Assembly (NCBI GenBank): GCA_003222895.1
Contig: QHXI01000078.1
Location: 22,052 to 86,051, forward strand
Source of the DNA: Acidobacteriota bacterium
Lineage (GTDB): Bacteria; Acidobacteriota; Blastocatellia; Pyrinomonadales; Pyrinomonadaceae
Length of the DNA stretch: 64,000 nucleotides
Direction: 5' to 3'
Made by a program: the position numbers and the translations under genes. The notes under the pieces are model-generated. The model searched no databases, was not told where the DNA came from, and saw nothing but the letters and a program-made list of their open reading frames with translations. Positions 7,981 to 17,424 of this stretch are shown here, in pieces; the first letter of the stretch is position 1; every line of letters begins with the position of its first letter.

Positions 7981-10113
7981 ATTCGTCTCATTTGCTTCTG
8001 TTTACTCTTTCAACCTATTGCCGTCATAGCTCAGCGACGCGCCACGATCACCGTTGACATTTCTCATCCGACAAATCGGATCGTTCCATCGCACGCGCTC
8101 GGCGCAGCGATCGATGGTCATGAAAAAGGCGTCAACGATCTGCAGCTCACACAAACGAATATTCAGGCGATGCTGTCGGCTGGACTCAAGCCGTTAACTT
8201 ACCGACTGCGCACGGAGTTGGCCGGCGACGTGTGGCATTGGAATCCCGCCGGGTCGTGGAGCGACGCGCAAAATCGGCAGGGCTATTGGACTTCAGACGC
8301 GAAACTCAGCGATCCGATTTCGCTCTCTTATGGTTACAGTTTGCCGCGACGGGGCAACACGATCGATCAAGCGACCAACGCGGGATATTCGCGAATTGAT
8401 GACGGCGACAGGGACACGTTTTGGAAAAGTAATCCTTATCTCGATCGGCGATTTACCGGTGAAGACAACGCGCTTCATCCGCAATGGATCGTGATCGATT
8501 TCCAACGACCGGTCCCCATCAACGCAATTGAGATTCTTTGGGGACAACCGTTTGCCGAGACGTTTCGCATTGAGTATGGAAATTTCGACGATGTCAGCGA
8601 CATCGCGCTGAATACGCCGGGCATGTGGAAAGATTTCCCCACGGGCGTCTTCGCCGGAGGCGTCAGCCGAGCGCCGAAATTCAAAGGCGATAAGTTGCGC
8701 GTTTCCGGAAATCCGATAAGAGTGCGTTGGCTTCGCATCGTGATGACGCAGTCATCCGGCACGAGCGCAGAACCGGCGAATGACGTGCGCGATCGTGTCG
8801 GATTTGCAGTGCGGGAACTGTCTGCCGGCGTCGTCGATGCCCGGGGAAATTTCCACGATCGGATGCGTCATGGAACTGCTCTACCGAAGCAAACGATCAT
8901 CTATGTCTCATCGACCGATCCCTGGCATCGTGATTCCGATTTGCATCCGGATGTCGAGCAAGCCGGTCTGGATCGCATCTATGCGAGCGGCCTCACCAAC
9001 AACCTGCCGATGCTCTTGCCAACGGGGCTTTTGTACGACACGCCTGAGAATGCGGCGAATGAAATTCGCTACCTGCGCGCGCGCGGCTACAAATTCAATC
9101 GCGTCGAGTTGGGTGAAGAGCCCGATGGACAATACGTGACGCCCGAAGATTTCGGCGCGCTTTACTTGCAGTGGGCCAGCGCGATTCATGCAGTTGATCC
9201 AAACGTGAATGTTGGTGGGCCAAGCTTTCAGGAAATTTCTATCGACCAAGAGGCGAGCAAAGCGAATCGCGGCAACGGCGAATGGATGCGGCGTTTTCTC
9301 GATTATTTGAAGCGGCACGGGCGGTCTTCGGATTTTTCGTTCTTCTCGTTCGAGTGGTATCCGTTCGATGAGGTTTGCGAGGCGACTGCGCCGCAATTGG
9401 CGCAAGCGCCGAAACTACTCGACGACGCCTGGAAGGAGATGCAGCACCGCGGCGTGCCGCGCAATATTCCCTGGATTATTTCGGAATACGGCTATTCGGC
9501 ATTCGCCGCACGCGCCGAAATCGATATTGAAGGCGCGCTGCTGAACGCAGACATTGTCGGAAAATTTCTGACGCTGGGCGGTGACCAGGCTTTCTTGTTT
9601 GGCTACACTCCCGCCGAAATTTTACGCGAGGTGCCGTGCACCGCAGGAAACAATATGCTGTTTTTGATGGATGAAGACGGAAACATTACGCATCGTTTCG
9701 CGACTTACTTTGGCGCGCGGCTGCTGACACAGGAATGGCTGGCACCGGGCGATGAAGTTCACGAAATTTACCCGGCCAGCGCAGACGTGCGCGGTGTAAA
9801 TGGGAATGAATTGATCACAGCTTACGCCGTTCATCGTCCTGATGGATTGTGGTCGGTGCTGCTGATTAATAAAGATTCGAAGCGAGCGTTTCCGTTAACT
9901 CTCGTGATCAAAAGCAGTGACGGATCGAAGAAAGGATTTGTCGGAGCAGCAGATGTCTATCAATACTCGCCGCGGCAGTATGCGCTTGGCGGGAGCGGCA
10001 TGCGGTCTTATCCGATCAGAGCCGACGAGCCTGAACACCGACTGACAAACGATGCGTCGCCGGTTTCGCTTCCGCCTTACTCGCTGACGGTTATGCGCGG
10101 CAAACTAAAGTGA
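7867..10113 (+). CDS. Secreted discoidin-domain protein with clan GH-A-like glycosidase barrel
   Basis: 748 residues if started at ATG 7867; TTG 7852 is also open. The first 35 or so residues are encoded by the palindromic element at 7815-7980, after which comes a signal-peptide-like core 'LICFCLLFQPIAVIAQ'. Residues about 125-290 look like an F5/8-type C (discoidin) carbohydrate-binding domain ('IDDGDRDTFWKSNP', 'QWIVIDFQRPVPINAIEI', 'VRWLRIVM'). The second half resembles a clan GH-A barrel: 'NRVELGEEPDGQY' would hold the acid/base Glu and 'PWIISEYGYSAF' the nucleophile Glu, followed by a beta-sandwich C-terminus. The substrate is unknown; a plant or microbial polysaccharide is likely. Its 3' end overlaps hutH tail-to-tail by 9 bases. 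Confidence 0.65.
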   Translation: MSFSLSLMIGHRPPDRRQTQVCRTSKAPSPLRSAGALQIRLICFCLLFQPIAVIAQRRATITVDISHPTNRIVPSHALGAAIDGHEKGVNDLQLTQTNIQAMLSAGLKPLTYRLRTELAGDVWHWNPAGSWSDAQNRQGYWTSDAKLSDPISLSYGYSLPRRGNTIDQATNAGYSRIDDGDRDTFWKSNPYLDRRFTGEDNALHPQWIVIDFQRPVPINAIEILWGQPFAETFRIEYGNFDDVSDIALNTPGMWKDFPTGVFAGGVSRAPKFKGDKLRVSGNPIRVRWLRIVMTQSSGTSAEPANDVRDRVGFAVRELSAGVVDARGNFHDRMRHGTALPKQTIIYVSSTDPWHRDSDLHPDVEQAGLDRIYASGLTNNLPMLLPTGLLYDTPENAANEIRYLRARGYKFNRVELGEEPDGQYVTPEDFGALYLQWASAIHAVDPNVNVGGPSFQEISIDQEASKANRGNGEWMRRFLDYLKRHGRSSDFSFFSFEWYPFDEVCEATAPQLAQAPKLLDDAWKEMQHRGVPRNIPWIISEYGYSAFAARAEIDIEGALLNADIVGKFLTLGGDQAFLFGYTPAEILREVPCTAGNNMLFLMDEDGNITHRFATYFGARLLTQEWLAPGDEVHEIYPASADVRGVNGNELITAYAVHRPDGLWSVLLINKDSKRAFPLTLVIKSSDGSKKGFVGAADVYQYSPRQYALGGSGMRSYPIRADEPEHRLTNDASPVSLPPYSLTVMRGKLK

Positions 10114-11607
10114 ATCGAATTCACGATCACGAATTGCGGTGGCGACCCGCTCAATCTCACCAGACATTGCGCGATCGTTGGTTAGGCGCGGGACGTAACG
10201 ACGAATGATTTCGTGCGCTTGCTTCACGCCTCGTCCGGATTGCAGCGGCGCGCGATATTCCAAACCCTCGGCAGCTGCGATCAATTCGATCGCGACGACC
10301 GTCTCTGTCAGCGCGACGATCGAACGCAGCTTCGTTGCGGCAGTCATACCCATCGAAACGTGATCTTCCTTGCCTCCATCGGTGGGCACGTTGTCGATGC
10401 TGGCCGGGTGCGCGAGAACTTTCGCCTCGCTTAATAAAGACGCAGCCACGATTTGCAGCATCATGAAACCGGAAGCAGCGCCGGGATGTGAGGTCAGAAA
10501 CGGCGGCAGGTCTTCGTTCGAGTCAGGATTTACGAGTCGATCGATGCGGCGTTCGGTGATGCTCATCAAGTCGGTCAGCGCCATCGCCGCGTAATCAAAC
10601 GCGAGAGCGAGCGGCGCGCCGTGAAAGTTTCCGCCTGAGAAAACTTCTCCGGTTTCGGCGAACACCAAAGGATTGTCTGTCGCGCTGCCTGATTCGATCT
10701 CTACGATCTCGCGTGCATGTCGCAGCGCGCCGCGCACCGTGCCGTGAACCTGCGGCATGCAGCGCAGCGAGTAGGCATCCTGCACGCGCGGGTCGTTTTC
10801 GAGGTGCGACTCGCGAATCTGGCTGTCTTGCAGGAGTGTGCGCAGGTGGGCCGCGACTTCGATTTGTCCGTGATGTGGCCGCGCCTTGTGTATCCGCTCG
10901 TCGAAGGCGACCGGCGTCCCTTTCAAAGCTTCGAGCGTCATCGCGCCCGCGACATCGGCGAGACGCGTAACACGCTCGGCGCGATGCAAAGCGAGTCCCC
11001 CAACGGCGCCCATCGCCTGCGTCCCGTTCAGCAGCGCGATGCCTTCCTTTGCTTCGAGTTGCAGCGGTTCGATTCCTGCGCGTTCTAGTGCGTCGGCGCT
11101 GGGGATTCTTTCGTTTTGATAGAACGCTTCGCCTTCACCAATCACTGCCAAGGCGAGATGGGCCAGTGGAGCTAGATCGCCGCTGGCTCCCACTGATCCT
11201 TTTTCGGGAATCACGGGCGTGACACCGCGCCCGAGCAGCTCGATCAATTTTTCGATCACGATTGGGCGACAACCGCTGTAACCGAGCGCGAGCACATTCG
11301 CGCGCAACAGAAGCATCGCGCGCGCTTCTTCGATCGAAAGCGGCGGACCAACTCCGCATGAATGACTGCGCACGAGGTTTAGCTGTAGTGCGCGAAGCTC
11401 ATTCGGTTCGATGCGCATATCGGACAAGCGCCCGAAGCCAGTGTTCACGCCGTAAACGGTGCGACCTTCATCGACGATTTGTTCGACGACGCGGCGCGAT
11501 CGCTCGACGCGTTCACGAGCGGCTGGTGAAAGCGCGACTTGCTCGCTCCCGAGGGCTACCGTTGCGATTTCTGTTAGCGAGAGTCTTTGACCGTTAAGTT
11601 CCAACAT
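10105..11607 (-). CDS. hutH: Histidine ammonia-lyase
   Basis: 500 residues from ATG 11607, normal for HutH. It removes ammonia from L-histidine to give urocanate, the substrate of HutU encoded at 4029-5678. The 'ASG' triplet at residues 141-143 in 'GSVGASGDLAPLAH' forms the MIO cofactor by self-cyclisation, and 'VYGVNTGFG' at about 51-59 supplies the catalytic Tyr loop. Further family segments are 'NDPRVQDAYSLRCMPQVHG' and 'SATDNPLVF'. hutI, hutG and a hut regulator are not in the window. It ends inside the last codons of the plus-strand glycosidase-like gene. Confidence 0.97.
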   Translation of the reverse strand: MLELNGQRLSLTEIATVALGSEQVALSPAARERVERSRRVVEQIVDEGRTVYGVNTGFGRLSDMRIEPNELRALQLNLVRSHSCGVGPPLSIEEARAMLLLRANVLALGYSGCRPIVIEKLIELLGRGVTPVIPEKGSVGASGDLAPLAHLALAVIGEGEAFYQNERIPSADALERAGIEPLQLEAKEGIALLNGTQAMGAVGGLALHRAERVTRLADVAGAMTLEALKGTPVAFDERIHKARPHHGQIEVAAHLRTLLQDSQIRESHLENDPRVQDAYSLRCMPQVHGTVRGALRHAREIVEIESGSATDNPLVFAETGEVFSGGNFHGAPLALAFDYAAMALTDLMSITERRIDRLVNPDSNEDLPPFLTSHPGAASGFMMLQIVAASLLSEAKVLAHPASIDNVPTDGGKEDHVSMGMTAATKLRSIVALTETVVAIELIAAAEGLEYRAPLQSGRGVKQAHEIIRRYVPRLTNDRAMSGEIERVATAIRDREFDSL

Positions 11608-11670
11608 GAATTAGCAAGCAATGAGCGGGTAAGCAGTAAGCAGTTGGCCGGGACTGCGATTGCTCGCAGC

Positions 11671-12759
11671 TCATTTCAGAATGCGATCGGGCAATTCAGT
11701 AGTGTGGCTGCGGCGATCGGGCGTCTCAGATGTGTGAATCCTGCGATCGGGCGTTTGGGTCATATCGATCTTTCGAAATTCGCCGGCGCCACCGCGCAAA
11801 CGATGGCGTGCGCGCTTAGCGCGTCGCACCGTCGCTTTCGTTCCCGATGAAGCCGCGCGTGTCCAACTCGACACGCGTTGCAACGGGTGCAAAGAGAATT
11901 GATGGCGGGGTAAGACTTCGCCGGTCGCTTCGCGCAGACGGATTGTTCCCACCGCAAAGATGAACAAGGCGGCATTGAAAATAAAGCCGACCAGAAAAAC
12001 CGCCCAGCCGGGAACTAATCCAACCTGTGCGCGCGAAATGAACTCGTCAAAGCTTTGGGCCAGCGTCGGGTATAGATAAACCTTCAGATTCCAACTCAAT
12101 GCCAGCAAGGCAAACAACCAAATATAATTTCGCCGCAGACGCCGGCCGATCGCTTCCCAAACACTAATCGTAAAATGCGGAGTCAGCAGATCCGACGCGA
12201 GATGCGACGCCCAGTCCCGATCGCGCGGGACACTTTCAGGCGCGAGCATCGGGGCGAGATATCCGGTTTCGATGACGCGCACGCGGCTCGACCAAATTTC
12301 GTAATAGCGATAGCGCCGCGCTTCCATTACCAAAAACACTGCCACCAAAATCGAATCGACGGGAATCACGAAATGTGGCGTGGTGGATGAACTGAACGCG
12401 AAGGACAACATCGCACCTGCGCTGAGTACCGCCCAGTTTGTTGTCGTGTCCAGGCGGTTGCGCCAGGTGTTAGAACGCTGCACCTCGCCGCGATAGAAGT
12501 GGGCCATCGCAGTATTGAACTCGGCCGGCGAAAATTTTCGCCCGGCCTCAATCGGCTTGTCGGCAGTGACTGTTTCGTGAATTGGGGAGACCGGACGCAA
12601 CCGATTTGTAGTTCGCTCTGCTGAAAAACTCGACATGGAATTGTCGCGGCTGGGGCTCGCGGGCGGCCGGCGCATGCGGGCGGTGACCTGGGACTCGTGA
12701 ATGCTCTCGCGGCGAAGTTGGGCCGTATCGGTTTGAGTTGGTTCCGTCTTTATCGCCAT
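11671..12759 (-). CDS. DUF2270 family integral membrane protein
   Basis: 362 residues from ATG 12759 ('MAIKTEPTQ'); the longer upstream frame overlaps the promoter region shared with tadA. After a disordered N-terminus, residues from about 90 match the DUF2270 pattern: 'FNTAMAHFYRGEVQRSNTWR', two hydrophobic hairpins ('WAVLSAGAMLSFAFSSS', 'VIPVDSILVAVFLVMEARRY') and a second pair later ('YIWLFALLALSWNLKVYL', 'GWAVFLVGFIFNAALFIFA'). The function of this family is unknown. The C-terminus is a short decapeptide repeat, 'TPDRRIHTSE', 'TPDRRSHTTE', 'LPDRILK', encoded by a repeated GCGATCGGGC motif at 11680-11760. It diverges from tadA. Confidence 0.75.
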   Translation of the reverse strand: MAIKTEPTQTDTAQLRRESIHESQVTARMRRPPASPSRDNSMSSFSAERTTNRLRPVSPIHETVTADKPIEAGRKFSPAEFNTAMAHFYRGEVQRSNTWRNRLDTTTNWAVLSAGAMLSFAFSSSTTPHFVIPVDSILVAVFLVMEARRYRYYEIWSSRVRVIETGYLAPMLAPESVPRDRDWASHLASDLLTPHFTISVWEAIGRRLRRNYIWLFALLALSWNLKVYLYPTLAQSFDEFISRAQVGLVPGWAVFLVGFIFNAALFIFAVGTIRLREATGEVLPRHQFSLHPLQRVSSWTRAASSGTKATVRRAKRARHRLRGGAGEFRKIDMTQTPDRRIHTSETPDRRSHTTELPDRILK

Positions 12760-12912
12760 GTTGGACCGCAAAGTGCGAGTGTGGGTTAGCTCGCGGACCG
12801 CGCGAGATAATATCACGGATTGCGAGTTGATGGCCCAGAGAACCCTTGGGAACGGCATCCTTGACAGTGATTTTTTCGAAACCTATAGTTTGAGTTTCGC
12901 TTTTTGAAGAGA

Positions 12913-13386
12913 ATGTTTGCTGTGCAAGCCGCATCATCGAAAGAGCACGAGTGTTGGATGCGCGAGGCATTACGGGCAGCTCGCGAAGCACGGGAGCGCG
13001 ATGAAGTTCCGATTGGAACGTGCATCGTCATCGGCGATCAGGTCGCAATTGCCGGCAATCGCACGCGCACCGATTGCGATCCGACGGCCCATGCAGAGAT
13101 AGTGGCGTTGCGCGAAGCTGCCAGGAAAGTTGGCAATTACCGGCTGGCTGACGCGGTCGTTTATTCAACGATTGAGCCGTGCGCGATGTGCGCCGGAGCA
13201 TTGATTCAGGCGAGAGTTCGCTTGCTGGTGTACGGCGCGACGGACGAAAAAGCCGGCGCAGTCGAATCTCATTTCGGCATCTGCGACGCGCCTCATTTGA
13301 ATCATCGGGTTGAAGTCCTCAAAGGCGTTCTGGATTCAGAGTGCCGCGAGTTGATGCAGCAGTTCTTTCTAGCACGAAGAGGTTAG
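12913..13386 (+). CDS. tadA: tRNA adenosine(34) deaminase
   Basis: 157 residues from ATG 12913; TTG 12904 is also in frame. TadA converts adenosine to inosine at the wobble position of tRNA-Arg(ACG). The zinc deaminase signature is complete: 'HAEIVALREA' (His ligand and catalytic Glu) and 'PCAMCAGALIQARV' (two Cys ligands), followed by 'YGATDEKAGAVES', which is typical of TadA over guanine or cytosine deaminases. Two tRNA genes follow closely downstream, a suggestive but probably accidental arrangement. Confidence 0.95.
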   Translation: MFAVQAASSKEHECWMREALRAAREARERDEVPIGTCIVIGDQVAIAGNRTRTDCDPTAHAEIVALREAARKVGNYRLADAVVYSTIEPCAMCAGALIQARVRLLVYGATDEKAGAVESHFGICDAPHLNHRVEVLKGVLDSECRELMQQFFLARRG

Positions 13387-13447
13387 AGATTAGAGGCTAG
13401 AGGTTAGTGCGTTTTCTAACCTCCAATCTCTGACATCTAACATCTGT
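13384..13447. repeat. Short tandem repeats of the GAGATTAGAG type, inverted pair
   Basis: 'GTTAGAGATTAGAGGCTAG' faces 'CTAACCTCCAATCTCTGACATC' across 10 bases, giving a possible hairpin right after the tadA stop. It could act as a terminator or mRNA end before the tRNA genes. Confidence 0.6.
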
Positions 13448-13456
13448 TTTTATTGC

Positions 13457-13546
<90 letters not shown>

Positions 13547-13550
13547 TGTC

Positions 13551-13650
13551 ATTGCCGATTGCCAATTGATGATTGCCGATTGGCTCGTTATAAGAAACGC
13601 GCTCGCGTCTGAACTGATCAATCGGCAATTGGCAATCGAAAATCGGCAAT
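13551..13650. repeat. Inverted ATTGCCGATTGCCAAT repeats between two tRNA genes
   Basis: 'ATTGCCGATTGCCAATTG' at 13551-13568 with a further ATTGCCGATT copy faces 'AATCGGCAATTGGCAATCG' at 13619-13637 and another AATCGGCAAT copy. The pair can fold into a long hairpin between the tRNA genes and may guide processing of a shared transcript; that role is inference. A single related copy occurs at 14680-14700 before dnaX. Confidence 0.7.
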
Positions 13651-13656
13651 CTCTTG

Positions 13657-13746
13657 GGAGAGGTGCAAGAGTGGTTGAATTGGCAGCACTGGAAATGCTG
13701 TGAACGGGGAACCGTTCCGTGGGTTCGAATCCCACCCTCTCCGCCA
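13657..13746 (+). tRNA. tRNA-Ser (anticodon GGA)
   Basis: A 90-nt class II tRNA with the same acceptor and T-arm sequences as the preceding tRNA-Ser, encoded CCA, and anticodon stem-loop CAGCA-CTGGAAA-TGCTG. The anticodon GGA reads UCC and UCU serine codons. The near-identical ends suggest a duplication with divergence of the anticodon and variable arms. Confidence 0.96.
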
Positions 13747-13856
13747 TTAAATGCAGAAGTCAGAGATCAGAGGTTAGTCACGGGCGGTCTGCCATTTCGA
13801 CGTCCTACTTATTTCAAGTTCTCCATTTAAGAAAAACTCAAAAGGATCGCAGATAA

Positions 13857-14393
13857 ATGAAATCAACCGTGACGTTAAGAACCCTTTCCTTTGCTTTGCT
13901 GGTGACAGTTTGTGTTGCGTTCGTTGGCGTGACAACTTCAGCTCAAAGACGCCGCCGTCCGCCCGCAAAACCTGCGAAGCATCTTACTATTTGTGGCAAC
14001 CCTAATGTCTCGTGCGTGACGTCGCTTACCTTCGAGCCCTATGCTCTGCCCTTTCAGATGCCGCCGAGTTCGGTGATCTACGACACTGAATTTTTCTACG
14101 CTGTGATCCTCAAGACGGTTTCTACAGCCAATAATAACTGCGACAATTACATTCCTGAGCCGGAGAGACTCGTAGCCCAGACGTTGTTTCCCAATCAAAA
14201 GGTTTTCGCGTCGCGCTGCGCTGCGCCCGGCGAAGTGTCGTATTCAGACACAAACCCCAATACGAATTTCCTGGCGGTGTATGCCGGAGCAACGCTGGCC
14301 GACGCGAATCGAATGCTCGCGACTGTGCTGGCAACGAGAAAATTTTCCGGCGCAAACATCCGCCGCATGCGGGCGACGATTAACGGAACGTAA
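13857..14393 (+). CDS. Secreted protein of unknown function
   Basis: 178 residues from ATG 13857. The N-terminus is a clear signal peptide ('FALLVTVCVAFVGVTTSAQ'), followed by a basic Pro-rich stretch 'RRRRPPAKPAK'. The mature part has four Cys residues in two widely spaced pairs, suggesting disulphides in the periplasm or outside the cell. I recognise no domain. It stands alone between the tRNA-Ser genes and ffs. Confidence 0.6.
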   Translation: MKSTVTLRTLSFALLVTVCVAFVGVTTSAQRRRRPPAKPAKHLTICGNPNVSCVTSLTFEPYALPFQMPPSSVIYDTEFFYAVILKTVSTANNNCDNYIPEPERLVAQTLFPNQKVFASRCAAPGEVSYSDTNPNTNFLAVYAGATLADANRMLATVLATRKFSGANIRRMRATINGT

Positions 14394-14528
14394 AAAACGA
14401 GTTTGGTCCTTTGTATTTTCTTTCCGTGTTCATCAAGGCGCGTCGCATTCACTTCAACACCAAAGCACGAAGTAAAAAGCACGCTTCCAATCGACAATTG
14501 GCAATAGGGAATCTACAATGACTTATCA

Positions 14529-14630
14529 GACTTCGGGCTCCGCACAACGTAGGTTCGGTGAACCCCGCCAGGCCGGGAACGGAGCAACGGTAGCCAGTGC
14601 CGCGTGTGTTGCGGGTAAGTCCGGAGTCTG
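14529..14630 (+). ncRNA. ffs: Signal recognition particle RNA, small bacterial type
   Basis: The core 'GTGAACCCCGCCAGGCCGG' followed by 'GAACGGAGCAACGGTAGCC' matches the helix 8 region of bacterial SRP RNA that binds Ffh (conserved GGAA-like tetraloop, A-rich internal loop and 'AGCA' segment). The flanks 'GACTTCGGGCTCCGCACAAC' and 'GTTGCGGGTAAGTCCGGAGTC' can pair to close the rod. Exact ends are estimated from that pairing. Its position just before dnaX is the common arrangement in many bacteria. Confidence 0.88.
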
Positions 14631-14709
14631 ACTCTTCTTGATTTGCGATTAACTCATGGACTGGCGCTTTCAAATTGAAAATCGGCAATCGCAAATCTAA
14701 AATGACAAC

Positions 14710-16470
14710 ATGTCCTACCAGGTAATCGCGCGCAAGTGGCGCCCACAAAAATTCGAGGACGTAACCGGCCAGGAAATTCTGACGCGGACGCTGCAGAACT
14801 CGATCGCGCACGATCGTTTGCATCACGCGTATCTCTTTTCCGGCGCGCGCGGAGTTGGCAAGACGACGACGGCGCGGCTGGTTGCACGCGCGCTGAACTG
14901 TCATAAGTTCGATAAGCCCACGGCGACGCCCTGCGCGCCGATCGACGATAAAGCCTGCGCTTCATGTCGCGAGATCGCCGAAGGACGATCGATGGACGTG
15001 CTTGAGATTGACGCCGCGTCGCACACTCAGGTTGAGAATGTGCGCGAAGTAATCATCGCCGGTATCAACATCAAACCTGCGCGCGATCGCTACAAGGTGT
15101 TCATCATCGACGAAGTTCACATGTTGTCGGGTCACTCGTTCAATGCACTGCTAAAGACGATCGAGGAGCCGCCCAGCGACGTCGTCTTTATTATGGCCAC
15201 GACCGACGAGCACAAAGTTCCTGAGACGATCACTTCGCGTTGCCAGCTTTTTGAATTTCGCACGATCGCGACCGCGAAGATTGCCGAGCGCCTGCAAGAG
15301 ATTGCTAAAGCAGAAGAGATCTCGATTTCAAAAGAAGCAATTCGCGAAATCGCGCGCGCCGGTGACGGCTCGATGCGCGACGCGCAGTCGGCCTTCGATC
15401 AAGTCATCAGCTACGCCGGCGAGAAGATTGAAACGGAAGACGTCGAAAAGGCGCTGGGGATCGCCGGCGCAGACGTTCTGGCGCGAGTCATCAACGGCAT
15501 CGCCGAAAACAAACCGGCCGACGCCCTGGCGATCGTCGACGATCTGGTGATGCGCGGCCACAACCTGCGTAACTTCTGTCGCGACGTGTTGGGCCATCTG
15601 CGCGATTTGCTGGTGGTGAAAGTTTCCGGGGATGCGAAGCTGCTCGATTCATCGTCGGCGCAAACTGATGAGTTGAAGAAACAAGCATCGCTGTTTTCCG
15701 AATCGGATTTAGTTCGCTTCTTCCATTCACTGGCGGAAACCGAAGCGAGCTTGAAAGACGCTGCCAACCCGCGTTACCAGGTCGAGGTTGGCCTGGTGAA
15801 ATTGATGGAGATGCGGCGGCTTGCTTCGTTGAGCGATCTCGTCGCGCGCCTTGCTGAATTGGAGAGCGCCTTACGCACCGGCCGGCCACCTGCCGAGCGA
15901 AGCAGTCCGGAATCAACTCCGGCCCCAGGTTCGAGCACCTCAGGTTCGCGCCCGGCAACACGCGGCAGTTCGCGGAGCGCAAACGCTGGTGAACTCATAA
16001 ACGTGAGCAGCAGTGAACCGGTTGAAGAAGCGACTGGAGTCGTTCAGTCATCCGCACCAGCCGTCGCCGCATCAACTTCGGCCAGTGGCTCGCTCGTGGA
16101 TCAAATCAAAGCTGAACTCGAGAAGCGCAAGAAAAAACTTCTTATCGTGGCGGTTGACGCTGCGTCACGCATGGAACTCGAAGGCGATGAGCTGCTGATT
16201 GAATTCGCATCTGGTACGAAGCATTCGCGCGATACGCTGGCGAAGCCTGATAACGCAAAGATTCTGCGCGAAGCGTGCGCCGCAGTTTGCGGACGTGAAG
16301 TTGGGATTCGATTTACGATTCGCGACGGCGAGGATGACGCACCATCTGCACCCGAAGAAGATCAGCGTCGTGCGAAACAACGGGCGCGCCAGACCGCGGC
16401 GCAAAATCCGTCCGTGCAACAGGTCCTGCGCGCTTTCGGCGGCGAGATCGTCGACGTCAAGACCAATTGA
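14710..16470 (+). CDS. dnaX: DNA polymerase III subunit gamma/tau
   Basis: 586 residues from ATG 14710. This is the clamp-loader ATPase. Walker A 'GARGVGKT' at residues 45-52, four zinc-binding Cys (64, 75, 83, 86), Walker B 'VFIIDEVHMLS' and sensor 1 'FIMATTDEHKVPETITSRC' are all present, then the lid and clamp-loader domain III. A Ser/Pro/Thr-rich linker at about 395-455 leads to a C-terminal tau-like domain of about 120 residues, shorter than in E. coli. An A6 run at 16132-16137 lies in this region but is too short to argue for a programmed gamma frameshift. Located directly behind ffs. Confidence 0.96.
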   Translation: MSYQVIARKWRPQKFEDVTGQEILTRTLQNSIAHDRLHHAYLFSGARGVGKTTTARLVARALNCHKFDKPTATPCAPIDDKACASCREIAEGRSMDVLEIDAASHTQVENVREVIIAGINIKPARDRYKVFIIDEVHMLSGHSFNALLKTIEEPPSDVVFIMATTDEHKVPETITSRCQLFEFRTIATAKIAERLQEIAKAEEISISKEAIREIARAGDGSMRDAQSAFDQVISYAGEKIETEDVEKALGIAGADVLARVINGIAENKPADALAIVDDLVMRGHNLRNFCRDVLGHLRDLLVVKVSGDAKLLDSSSAQTDELKKQASLFSESDLVRFFHSLAETEASLKDAANPRYQVEVGLVKLMEMRRLASLSDLVARLAELESALRTGRPPAERSSPESTPAPGSSTSGSRPATRGSSRSANAGELINVSSSEPVEEATGVVQSSAPAVAASTSASGSLVDQIKAELEKRKKKLLIVAVDAASRMELEGDELLIEFASGTKHSRDTLAKPDNAKILREACAAVCGREVGIRFTIRDGEDDAPSAPEEDQRRAKQRARQTAAQNPSVQQVLRAFGGEIVDVKTN

Positions 16471-16474
16471 GAAT

Positions 16475-17365
16475 TTATTCGGCCTCCTTGCCAGCCCCGC
16501 GCGCAACTCTCAAAAAAGCCCTGGCCGCGTGCGACAGCGTCGCGCCCCTTCGATAGATTAAGTGCAGTCGCCGCTCGAGCTTCATTTCTCGCACCACCAA
16601 TCCCACCAGCTGCTTTCGTTCGATCTCGATCTGGGCCGCGAGCCGCGGCACCAGCGCCACGCCGATGCCTTGCTCAACCAAGCGCTTGATCGATTCGATC
16701 GTTGGCATCTCCATCGAAATGTTCAGCGGCGTGCGATGCTTTTCGAAAGTGCGAATAACTTTCTCGCGGTAGGGCGAAGGAACGTTGTGAGCGATGAACG
16801 CTTCAGCGCCGAGTTCCCGTACGGACACGATCTTGTTCGCCGCGAGCGGATGGTTCGGCGCCACGATCAAAGCTATTTCGTCGGCCACGAGCGACAGAGA
16901 CTTAATCGCAGGATCGCTGGGCTTGAAAGTGACGATGCCGATCTCTACGCCGCGGCCAATGATTTCGCTCGGGATGCGGCTGGCCAGGGCGCGCCTCACT
17001 TCAATCTTGATGTGTGGATGGCGCGCGCGAAAGATCGGAATCAGCGGCAACAACGACATGACTGTGTATTCGTTTGCGCCGAGTGAGAGCTTGCCGCGAG
17101 TCAAATCGCGCAGCTCGCGAATCGCGGAATGCGCGTGATGCCGAAGATTCAGCATCTGCTGCGAAAAGTCGAGTAAAACGCGGCCGGCCGCGGTTAAGGT
17201 TCCGTCTTTTGAAGAGCGATCGAACAGAGGCTCGCCCAGTTCCAACTCGAGGCGACGGATCGCCTGGCTCACCGCCGGCTGGGTGCGATGCAGACTCTCG
17301 GCAGCGCGCGAAAAACTCTTTTCCCGCGCCACCGCCAAAAACACTTCCAACTGATTAATATCCAT
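16475..17365 (-). CDS. LysR-family transcriptional regulator
   Basis: 296 residues from ATG 17365. The N-terminal winged helix-turn-helix is standard ('FLAVAREKSFSRAAESLHRT', 'QPAVSQAIRRLE', 'LGEPLFDR'), followed by the two-lobed periplasmic-binding-protein-like effector domain ('LSLGANEYTVMSLLP' to the end). It is divergent from leuA across a 148-base gap, the typical LysR arrangement, so control of the leuABCD operon in response to a pathway metabolite such as 2-isopropylmalate is a reasonable inference. It converges on dnaX with 4 bases between stops. Confidence 0.93.
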   Translation of the reverse strand: MDINQLEVFLAVAREKSFSRAAESLHRTQPAVSQAIRRLELELGEPLFDRSSKDGTLTAAGRVLLDFSQQMLNLRHHAHSAIRELRDLTRGKLSLGANEYTVMSLLPLIPIFRARHPHIKIEVRRALASRIPSEIIGRGVEIGIVTFKPSDPAIKSLSLVADEIALIVAPNHPLAANKIVSVRELGAEAFIAHNVPSPYREKVIRTFEKHRTPLNISMEMPTIESIKRLVEQGIGVALVPRLAAQIEIERKQLVGLVVREMKLERRLHLIYRRGATLSHAARAFLRVARGAGKEAE

Positions 17366-17424
17366 TCGCGGATTCGCCTCGAAAGTTATGACCTGTGACG
17401 GGCGCGCTTATAGTATCAGGCTCG

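Noticed and set aside
10713..11119. Plus-strand open frames antisense to hutH
   Set aside because: Shadow frames of a high-GC gene with Arg/Ala-rich translations and no motifs.
16132..16137. A6 run in dnaX as a programmed frameshift site for gamma
   Set aside because: The run is short, no strong downstream hairpin or upstream Shine-Dalgarno-like stimulator was evident, and the full tau frame is intact.
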